A stretch of 10,729 nt of DNA, taken from the NCBI GenBank assembly GCA_964444795.1, contig CAYUIQ010000282.1, positions 1-10,729 on the forward strand, read 5' to 3'. Under the pieces are notes generated by a model, which saw only the letters and a program-made list of their open reading frames with translations, did not search any database and had not been told where the DNA came from. Every line of letters begins with the position of its first letter. Position 1 is the stretch's first letter. This document shows positions 1-5,457 of the stretch, one piece after another. The DNA comes from JABMRP01 sp964444795 (GTDB taxonomy: Bacteria > Planctomycetota > Planctomycetia > Pirellulales > Thermoguttaceae). A program made the translations under genes and the position numbers.

Positions 1-12
1 GAACGCAACCAA

Positions 13-39
13 CTGGGGGCTCGCTGCGCTCGACCCCAG
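13..39. repeat. GC-rich intergenic hairpin, possible dispersed repeat
   Basis: A perfect 6-bp stem (CTGGGG at 13-18, CCCCAG at 34-39) encloses a 15-base loop. Inside the loop, TCG (21-23) and CGA (31-33) can pair further. The element lies upstream of the first gene and has no T-run, so it is not a classical intrinsic terminator. It has the look of the short palindromic repeats scattered between genes in planctomycete genomes. That resemblance is from memory and was not tested here, and only one copy is in this window. Confidence 0.35.
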
Positions 40-90
40 GCACCCGGCGTTTCTAGTTTGTTTAGCCCCGGCACTTGTGCCCACCACCAC

Positions 91-98
91 GAAGGAGA
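91..98 (+). promoter_or_regulatory. Ribosome binding site setting the start of the SGNH hydrolase
   Basis: GAAGGAGA lies 7 bases before the ATG at 106. It decides the start: an in-frame TTG at 58 would add 16 residues (rich in His and Pro) in front of a clean signal peptide, which is much less likely. Confidence 0.7.
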
Positions 99-105
99 CA
101 CCCCA

Positions 106-873
106 ATGTCACGGACCCCTATCAGCCGTTTTCTCACGTTCGCCGCCGTCTGCGGCGCAATGATGCTCATCACCACCACCGTCGCCACCGCCGAGGAACA
201 AGCCCATCCCGGCATCGCCGCTTTGGCCGGTGCCGACTCGCCGCTGGCCAAGGGCGAGGCGATTGCGATGTTCGGCGATTCGATCACGCAAGCCGGCGCT
301 CGGCCGGGTGGCTACTGCCGGTTGATCGCCGATGCGATTGCCGAGGGTCATCCGGACCTCGAGGCAAGGATCATCTACGCCGGCATCAGCGGTCATAAAG
401 TTCCCAACCTGCAAGGCAGGCTCGATCGCGACGTCCTCTCGAAGAAGCCGACCGTGGTCTTCATCTACATCGGCATCAACGACGTCTGGCACAGCACGAG
501 TGGACGGGGTACGTCGAAAGACGACTTCGAGGCCGGCCTGCGCGACCTGATCGCCAAGATCACCGCCGCCGGGGCCACTGTCGTCTTGGCCACGCCCAGC
601 ATGATCGGCGAAGCGCCCGACGGCAGCAACCCGTTGGACGCCATGCTTGAGGAGTACGCCGCCATCAGCCGCAAAGTGGCCGCCGACACCGACACCACGA
701 TGTGCGACCTGCGGAAGATGTTCGTCGGCTATCTCAAAAAGCACAACCCGGAGAACAAATATAAGGGCGTGTTGACCGGCGACGGCGTACACCTCAACGC
801 GGCGGGCAACCGGTTCGTTGCCGACCGGGCGTCGGAAGCCATCGCCGCGGCGTTGAAGAAGCGGGCACGTTAG
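106..873 (+). CDS. Secreted SGNH/GDSL-family hydrolase (lipase/esterase-like)
   Basis: This 255-residue protein belongs to the SGNH hydrolase superfamily, whose members cleave ester bonds in lipids, acetylated sugars or glycans using a Ser-His-Asp type centre. Residues 1-29 form a signal peptide with a hydrophobic core and a TVATA cleavage site, so the enzyme is exported. Block I is GDSIT with nucleophile Ser59. Block II is the AGISG stretch at 92-96. Block III is GIND with Gly123 and Asn125. Block V is DGVH with Asp226 and His229. All catalytic and oxyanion-hole positions are therefore present, and the length is normal for a single-domain member. The next gene downstream is also exported and carbohydrate-related, so a role in removing acyl groups from polysaccharides is plausible, but the substrate cannot be read from the sequence. 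The family call is firm; the specificity is unknown. Confidence 0.9.
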   Translation: MSRTPISRFLTFAAVCGAMMLITTTVATAEEQAHPGIAALAGADSPLAKGEAIAMFGDSITQAGARPGGYCRLIADAIAEGHPDLEARIIYAGISGHKVPNLQGRLDRDVLSKKPTVVFIYIGINDVWHSTSGRGTSKDDFEAGLRDLIAKITAAGATVVLATPSMIGEAPDGSNPLDAMLEEYAAISRKVAADTDTTMCDLRKMFVGYLKKHNPENKYKGVLTGDGVHLNAAGNRFVADRASEAIAAALKKRAR

Positions 874-887
874 CCAGATGGGGGCGT

Positions 888-916
888 TGGACAGCCCGGC
901 GGCCTATTGCTACAAT
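888..916 (+). promoter_or_regulatory. Sigma-70-like promoter with extended -10, upstream of the DUF1080-ThuA gene
   Basis: TGGACA at 888-893 (5 of 6 to the -35 consensus) is followed by a 17-base spacer and TACAAT at 911-916 (5 of 6 to the -10 consensus). A TG at 908-909, one base before the -10 box, makes it an extended -10. The predicted transcript start is near 923, giving a leader of about 70 bases. The promoter begins 15 bases after the stop codon of the SGNH gene, so the downstream gene is probably transcribed independently. The prediction is from consensus matching only. Confidence 0.55.
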
Positions 917-982
917 ACGTTGAAACTCGGCCCGGGCAGACCCGAGGAACCCGATTCAGCACGAGAACCAGTCGATTCACAC

Positions 983-990
983 AAAGGAGA
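983..990 (+). promoter_or_regulatory. Strong Shine-Dalgarno site for the DUF1080-ThuA gene
   Basis: AAAGGAGA lies 5 bases before the ATG at 996. It is the strongest ribosome binding site in the window and supports this start, which also opens a clean signal peptide. Confidence 0.75.
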
Positions 991-995
991 GAATC

Positions 996-2588
996 ATGCG
1001 TGGGAAACTTGCCGTGACGTTCGCCGCTATGGCGGTGTGTTTGGTCCTGTCGGCTTCGGCCGCGGCCGAGGACAAAGGGTTCCGGTCGATCTTCGACGGC
1101 AAGACGCTCGAAGGCTGGGACGGCAATCCGGACTTCTGGAGCGTTGAAGAAGGGGCCATCACCGGCCAGACCACGCCGGACAATCCCACCAAGGGCAATA
1201 CGTTTATCATCTGGCGCGGCGGTACGCCGGGCGATTTCGAGTTGAAGCTCGAATACCGGCTGCGCAACCACAACTCGGGTATCCAGATCCGCAGTTGGGA
1301 AGAGCCCGATAAGTGGGGTAAATGGGTGATCGGTGGTTACCAGGCCGACATCGCCGAGGCCGCCCGATTCGACGGTATCCTCTACGGCGAGCGTTATCGG
1401 GGCATCCTCTGCATGAGAGGCGACAAGACGGTCATCGGCGAGAATCACAAGCCCGAGATCGTCGGCAAAGTGGGCGACCCGGACGAACTGCTCGCCGGGG
1501 TGAAAAAGGCCGACTGGAACGAATACCACATCATCGCCAAGGGCAATCACCTGACGCATTACGTCAACGGCAATCAGATGGTCGACGTTACCGACAACGA
1601 CGTCGAGCAGCGCCGTGCCGACGGACTGATCGCCTTCCAACTACACGCCGGCCCGCCGATGAAAGTCCAGTTTCGCAACGTCCGCATCAAGGAAGCGGCA
1701 ACCGCGAAGACCACCGCCGAGCCCGGGGCTAAAAAAAAAATCGTCCTGATCGCCGGGAATAAGAGCCACGGCTACGGCAGCCACGAGCACAACGCCGGTT
1801 GCCTGTTGCTGGCCAAATGTCTCAACGAGAGTGGATTGCCCGTCGAGACGGTCGTCTATCAGAACGGATGGCCGGAAGACGCCGATGCACTGGGCGGCGC
1901 CGATTCGATCATTATTTTCTGCGATGGCGGCCCGCGGCACGTAATCAACCCCCATCTGGAGCAAGTCGCGCCGCTGATGGCGGAGGGCGTGGGATTGGGC
2001 TGCCTGCACTATGGCGTCGAGGTGCCCAAGGGCCCGTCGGGCGACGCGCTGGTGGCCTGGACCGGCGGCTACTTCGAGACCTTCTGGTCGGTCAACCCAC
2101 ACTGGGTCGCCGAGTTCAAGGAACTCCCCGACCACCCGGTCGCGCAAGGCGTAAAGCCTTTCACGATCAACGACGAGTGGTACTACCACATGCGATTCCC
2201 GGAGGAGATGAAGAACGTCACGCCCATCCTCTCGGCCATCCCGCCGGATAGCACGCGCGAGCGCCCCGACGGAGCCCACAGCGGCAATCCGACGGTCCGC
2301 GCCCGCAAGGGCATGGCCGAGCATCTGATGTGGGTGATCGAGCGTCCCGACGGCGGCCGTGGGTTCGGTTTCACCGGCGGCCACTACCATTGGAGTTGGG
2401 GGAACGACAACTTCCGCACCGCGATCCTCAACGGCATCGTCTGGAGCGCCGGGCTCGACGTCCCCCAAGGTGGTGTGCCCTCAAAAACGCCCACGCTGGC
2501 GGAGTTGAAAGAGAACCAGGATTACGAACCCCGCAAAGACTTGACCCAGGAAGACATCGATCAGATGCTCTATCCGAGCGGTCGGTAG
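996..2588 (+). CDS. Secreted two-domain protein: DUF1080 (3-keto-disaccharide hydrolase-like) plus ThuA-like domain
   Basis: This protein has 530 residues. Residues 1-24 are a signal peptide ending in SASAAA. Residues about 28-232 match the DUF1080 fold, a concanavalin-like beta sandwich. It starts with the hallmark FRSIFDGKTLEGW and contains NHNSGIQIRS, the GGYQADI segment and the HYVNGNQMVDVTD strand near the end. Members studied elsewhere act on 3-keto-glycosides as hydrolases or lyases. A short linker with three lysines (246-248) leads to a ThuA-like domain (about 249-487), with HEHNAG, GCLHYGVEV, NDEWYYHM and GGHYHWSW motifs. ThuA-like domains have a class I glutamine amidotransferase-like fold and are linked to sugar utilisation. 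The C-terminal 40 residues are charged and look unstructured. The fusion suggests two linked steps on an oxidised sugar outside the cytoplasm; this is inference. The linker is encoded by an A10 tract (1731-1740). Confidence 0.88.
   Translation: MRGKLAVTFAAMAVCLVLSASAAAEDKGFRSIFDGKTLEGWDGNPDFWSVEEGAITGQTTPDNPTKGNTFIIWRGGTPGDFELKLEYRLRNHNSGIQIRSWEEPDKWGKWVIGGYQADIAEAARFDGILYGERYRGILCMRGDKTVIGENHKPEIVGKVGDPDELLAGVKKADWNEYHIIAKGNHLTHYVNGNQMVDVTDNDVEQRRADGLIAFQLHAGPPMKVQFRNVRIKEAATAKTTAEPGAKKKIVLIAGNKSHGYGSHEHNAGCLLLAKCLNESGLPVETVVYQNGWPEDADALGGADSIIIFCDGGPRHVINPHLEQVAPLMAEGVGLGCLHYGVEVPKGPSGDALVAWTGGYFETFWSVNPHWVAEFKELPDHPVAQGVKPFTINDEWYYHMRFPEEMKNVTPILSAIPPDSTRERPDGAHSGNPTVRARKGMAEHLMWVIERPDGGRGFGFTGGHYHWSWGNDNFRTAILNGIVWSAGLDVPQGGVPSKTPTLAELKENQDYEPRKDLTQEDIDQMLYPSGR
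1731..1740 (+). other. A10 homopolymer at the domain linker, candidate slippage site
   Basis: Ten consecutive A residues encode the Lys-Lys-Lys-Ile linker between the DUF1080 and ThuA-like domains, in an otherwise GC-rich gene. Loss of one A leads to TGA at 1747-1749. Gain of one A leads to TAA at 1760-1762. Either slip would release a protein with only the signal peptide and the DUF1080 domain. The tract and its consequences are read directly from the sequence. Whether slippage happens in the cell is not known, and a sequencing length error cannot be excluded, although the intact frame argues against one. Confidence 0.5.
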
Positions 2589-2593
2589 TCCAA

Positions 2594-2671
2594 CGAGTTA
2601 GTCCGGTCGGCAAGCGACCGGAAAATGGGGACGTTGCCACGAGTTTACCCGTCGCAGGCGACGGGGCTAAC
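2594..2671. repeat. Two tandem GC-rich hairpins between the DUF1080-ThuA gene and mqnA
   Basis: Two similar units lie 46 bases apart. Each begins with CGAGTT (2594-2599 and 2640-2645). In the first, TCCGGTCG (2602-2609) pairs perfectly with CGACCGGA (2615-2622) around a 5-base loop. In the second, CCCGTCG (2648-2654) pairs with CGACGGG (2659-2665) around a 4-base loop, with GTT (2643-2645) and AAC (2669-2671) able to pair outside it. No T-run follows either stem, so simple intrinsic termination is unlikely. The layout is like REP/BIME-type palindromic repeats. Membership in a genome-wide family is inferred. Confidence 0.6.
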
Positions 2672-2694
2672 ATGGGACGGCAACGGCCCCGCAC

Positions 2695-2701
2695 AAGGAA
2701 G
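2695..2701 (+). promoter_or_regulatory. Ribosome binding site setting the GTG start of mqnA
   Basis: AAGGAAG lies 6 bases before GTG at 2708. The alternative ATG at 2714 would have a 12-base spacing, and the ATG at 2672 has no comparable site and would add a basic, non-conserved extension. The GTG is therefore preferred. Confidence 0.55.
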
Positions 2702-2707
2702 AACACC

Positions 2708-3541
2708 GTGGCAATGCAGCCGGCCCAACGACAATCCTTGGCGTTCCGCCTGGGTGCGGTCAGTTACCTCAACGCCAAGCCGCTGACATACTACCTGGCG
2801 AGTTTGGCGCCGGAGGCGGAAATCGTCGTCGATTTGCCCAGCCGGCTGGCCGACGCGCTTTCCGGCGGCCGTCTCGACGTGGCCCTGGTTCCGTCGATCG
2901 AGTATTTTCGCAATTTCGACTGTACGATCGTCTCCGACGCCTGCGTGGCTTGCCATGGTCCGGTGGCCAGCGTGATGCTGTACAGCCGCGTGCCGATGCG
3001 GAAGATACGCACCATGGCGCTGGACGAAGGTTCGCGAACCAGTGCGGCCATGTGCCGCATCCTGCTGGAAGACCGCTACGGAATCCGGCCGGAAATCGTT
3101 GGCCTGCCCATTGGAGCCGCCGGAGAAGACTCGCCGACCGATGCCGTGATGCTCATCGGCGATCGGGCCATGCATCTTCCCCGAGGTACGTTCGACTGCC
3201 GCTGGGACCTGGGGGAAGAATGGTCGCGTTGGACCGGGCTGCCGTTCGTATTCGCTCTGTGGGTTGCCCGCCCGGACGCCGATATCCCCCGACTGGAGCA
3301 AATCCTCGGCGCGGCACGCGACCGGGGTGTGGCCGGGTTCGACGAAATCGCCCGGGCCGAGGCGCCCGGGGTCAACGTCTCGGAGGCCGATTGCCTGGCC
3401 TACCTTCGCAACAACCTGCATTTCCACCTCGGGCCGCGGGAGCGACTCGGGCTCTACACGTTCTACCGAATGGCCGCCGAACACGATCTGGCCCCCAGAG
3501 GATTGGAATTTGCCCTCGACACTCAAGACCTTGCTCGATAA
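2708..3541 (+). CDS. mqnA: Chorismate dehydratase MqnA (menaquinone synthesis, futalosine pathway)
   Basis: MqnA dehydrates chorismate to 3-enolpyruvylbenzoate, the first committed step of the futalosine route to menaquinone, in the cytoplasm. The 277-residue product has the usual family length and a periplasmic-binding-protein-like fold. Diagnostic stretches are GAVSYLNAKPL (16-26), VPSIEYF (61-67), ACHGPVASVML (81-91), LDEGSRTS (105-112), LIGDRAM (149-155), DLGEEW (167-172) and TGLPFVFALW (176-185). There is no signal peptide or membrane segment. The GTG start was chosen from the ribosome binding site; ATG at 2714 would remove two residues. The 3' end overlaps mqnC by 32 bases, implying translational coupling. 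No convincing promoter is visible in the 119-base gap upstream, which holds the paired hairpins. The assignment is strong because of both the motifs and the adjacent mqnC. Confidence 0.93.
   Translation: MAMQPAQRQSLAFRLGAVSYLNAKPLTYYLASLAPEAEIVVDLPSRLADALSGGRLDVALVPSIEYFRNFDCTIVSDACVACHGPVASVMLYSRVPMRKIRTMALDEGSRTSAAMCRILLEDRYGIRPEIVGLPIGAAGEDSPTDAVMLIGDRAMHLPRGTFDCRWDLGEEWSRWTGLPFVFALWVARPDADIPRLEQILGAARDRGVAGFDEIARAEAPGVNVSEADCLAYLRNNLHFHLGPRERLGLYTFYRMAAEHDLAPRGLEFALDTQDLAR
3497..3502 (+). promoter_or_regulatory. Ribosome binding site inside mqnA that sets the TTG start of mqnC
   Basis: AGAGGA lies 7 bases before TTG at 3510, within the last codons of mqnA. No ATG or GTG lies in frame nearby, and the resulting N-terminus (MPSTLKTLLDKAVDG) fits the family's usual beginning. 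A second in-frame TTG at 3531 has no well-spaced site. Confidence 0.55.
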
Positions 3542-4589
3542 GGCGGTAGACGGCGTTCGGCTGGGGCGGGACCAAGCGTTGCGGCTGCTCGGCTGCGACG
3601 ATCTGGCCGCCCTGGGCCGGGCCGCCGATGCCGTGACGCGCCGGCTCCACCCGGAGCCCTATCGCACCTACAATATCGATCGCAACATCAACTACACGAA
3701 TATCTGCGTGGGCGGATGTCGATTCTGCGCCTTCTCGCGCCGGCCCGGCGACTCGCACGGCTACGTCATCGATCGGGATACGCTCTTCGAGAAAATCGAG
3801 GAGACGATCGCTCTTGGGGGAGATCAAATACTACTGCAGGGTGGCATGTACCCCGATCTGGAACTCCCCTGGTACGAAACGCTTCTGCGTGACATCAAGA
3901 GCCGGTTCCCGCGGATCAACGTCCACGGCTTCGGGCCGGCGGAAATTCAGTTTCTGGCCGATAGCTCGGGGCTCGACGTGGCGGCCGTCTTGCGGCGGCT
4001 TCAAACTGCGGGCCTGGGGAGTCTGCCGGGCGGCGGAGCGGAAATTCTCGTCGATCGGGTGCGTCGCGAGGTGAGCCCCTGCAAGGCAACGACTGACCAA
4101 TGGTTGAATGCCTGCCGTACATGGCACCAAATGGGGGGGCGCGGATCGGCCACCATGATGTTCGGCCACGTCGAAACGCTAGCCGATCGGGTTGAACACC
4201 TGGACCGGCTGCGTACACTTCAAGACGAGACCAGCGGATTCACGGCCTTCATCTGCTGGACCTTTCAGCCAGACCGCACCCAACTGGCCCATCTCCGACC
4301 GTGCGGCCCCTTCGACTACCTGCGAACCCTGGCGGTAAGCCGCCTGTTTCTCGACAATTTCCCGAACATCCAGGCAAGTTGGGTAACTCAGGGGGTGAAG
4401 ATCGGGCAACTTGCCCTACGATTTGGAGCCAACGACATGGGCAGTCTGATGATTGAAGAAAACGTGGTCGCCGCCGCGGGTACGGCTCACCGCACGACTG
4501 TCGAGGAAATCCGGCTGGCGATCACCGATGTGGGATATACCCCTCGCCAGAGGAATGTCTTTTACGAGCCTGTCGACGTGCCGATGTAA
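3510..4589 (+). CDS. mqnC: Cyclic dehypoxanthinyl futalosine synthase MqnC (radical SAM)
   Basis: MqnC is a radical SAM enzyme that cyclises dehypoxanthine futalosine to its spiro cyclic form, the step before MqnD in the futalosine menaquinone pathway. The 359-residue protein carries the CX3CX2C cluster motif as Cys66, Cys70 and Cys73, after the typical NINYTNIC lead-in. Other family stretches are LLQGGMYPDL (108-117), INVHGFGPAEI (136-146), SLPGGGAEIL (171-180), ATMMFGHVETL (214-224), GFTAFICWTFQPDRTQL (243-259) and IEENVVAAAG (315-324). The paralogue MqnE has related sequence, but the SLPGGGAEIL and MMFGHVETL context together with the position next to mqnA favours MqnC. The gene overlaps mqnA by 32 bases in a different frame and uses a TTG start, so its translation probably depends on mqnA. 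One small oddity is Cys249, where family members often have Pro (FIPW). Confidence 0.92.
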   Translation: MPSTLKTLLDKAVDGVRLGRDQALRLLGCDDLAALGRAADAVTRRLHPEPYRTYNIDRNINYTNICVGGCRFCAFSRRPGDSHGYVIDRDTLFEKIEETIALGGDQILLQGGMYPDLELPWYETLLRDIKSRFPRINVHGFGPAEIQFLADSSGLDVAAVLRRLQTAGLGSLPGGGAEILVDRVRREVSPCKATTDQWLNACRTWHQMGGRGSATMMFGHVETLADRVEHLDRLRTLQDETSGFTAFICWTFQPDRTQLAHLRPCGPFDYLRTLAVSRLFLDNFPNIQASWVTQGVKIGQLALRFGANDMGSLMIEENVVAAAGTAHRTTVEEIRLAITDVGYTPRQRNVFYEPVDVPM

Positions 4590-4665
4590 ACAATCTCGGT
4601 CAGGCCCCGTAAGCTAAGATGAGGTATAGGGCCGCGCTACAACGCCTGGGCAGCAGGACGCCGCA

Positions 4666-5427
4666 ATGATCCACGTGCGCCAACTGACCAAACACTACGA
4701 CGACCTCCAGCGGGGGGAGCTTGTGGCATTGGCGGGGATCCGTTTCGACGCCATGCCGGGTGAGATTTTTGGGCTCTTGGGACCCAACGGGGCGGGCAAG
4801 ACGACCACCCTGCGGATCCTGGCCACGATGCTGCGGCCCACCGCCGGGACCGCCGTGCTCAACGGCTACGACGTGGTGACCCAGCCGGCCCAGGTGCGGC
4901 ACCAGATCGGTTTCATGTCGGCCAATACGGCCGTGTACGACCGAATGACCGCCTGGGAGATGGTCGAATACTTCGGCCGCCTGCATGGCGTGGAAGAGGA
5001 CTGGCTGCACGAGCGGATGGAAGGCCTCTTCGCCCGGCTGCAAATGGACGACATCCGCGATCTGCTGGGCGCCAAGATGTCGACCGGCATGAAGCAGAAA
5101 GTATCGATCGCCCGGGCTATCGTCCACGATCCACCGATCATGATCTTCGACGAAGCGACCGCGGGGCTCGATGTGCTGGTCGCCCGGGCGCTGCTTCACG
5201 AAGTGGCCGACTTGCGCGATCAGGGGAAGTGTATCGTGTTCTCCACGCACATCATGCGCGAGGCGGAGAAGCTGTGCGACCGGATCGCCATTGTCCATCG
5301 GGGGCATATCCTGGCCAACGGCACACTCGACCAGTTACACGAGCAGTATGGGGAAGAGGACTTGGAAGAACTGTTTTTCAGGCTGATTTCCCGTCACGAG
5401 GAGACACGCGCGGCCGCGGCCGTTTGA
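4666..5427 (+). CDS. ABC transporter ATP-binding protein, NatA-like (ABC-2 type)
   Basis: This 253-residue ATPase powers an ABC-2 type exporter and sits on the cytoplasmic face of the membrane. The Walker A motif is GPNGAGKT (39-46). The signature motif is a variant, STGMKQ (139-144). Walker B is IMIFDE (158-163), the D-loop follows at AGLD, and the switch His is His195 in FSTHIMREAEKLCDR. The Q-loop region reads FMSANTAVYDR without a glutamine, as is common in NatA-type proteins. The gene starts 76 bases after mqnC with a weak AGGA site (4655-4658). A TAAGAT sequence at 4615-4620 could be a -10 box, but no -35 box is convincing. Its partner is the fused permease that begins 30 bases downstream. 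NatAB systems export sodium, but related pairs move drugs or other substrates, so the substrate is open. Confidence 0.92.
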   Translation: MIHVRQLTKHYDDLQRGELVALAGIRFDAMPGEIFGLLGPNGAGKTTTLRILATMLRPTAGTAVLNGYDVVTQPAQVRHQIGFMSANTAVYDRMTAWEMVEYFGRLHGVEEDWLHERMEGLFARLQMDDIRDLLGAKMSTGMKQKVSIARAIVHDPPIMIFDEATAGLDVLVARALLHEVADLRDQGKCIVFSTHIMREAEKLCDRIAIVHRGHILANGTLDQLHEQYGEEDLEELFFRLISRHEETRAAAAV

Positions 5428-5457
5428 CTGCGTTTCGTTCACACACATCCGACAAAT

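Noticed and set aside
58..105. A TTG start at 58 for the SGNH hydrolase
   Set aside because: It would place 16 His/Pro-rich residues before the signal peptide, and the ATG at 106 has a good ribosome binding site.
2330..2707. An in-frame extension of mqnA back into the DUF1080-ThuA gene
   Set aside because: The extra residues are arginine-rich and non-conserved, overlap a real gene in another frame and cross the hairpin region. A ribosome binding site and the family N-terminus support the start at 2708.
2942..2956. A CxxCH heme-binding motif (Cys79, Cys82, His83) within MqnA
   Set aside because: MqnA is cytoplasmic with no signal peptide, and this position lies in a conserved family stretch ending in GPV. 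The cysteines are therefore most likely a chance match rather than a c-type cytochrome site.
4615..4620. TAAGAT as a -10 box for the ABC transporter genes
   Set aside because: It matches only 4 of 6 positions and there is no acceptable -35 box 16-18 bases upstream. Read-through from mqnC is equally likely.
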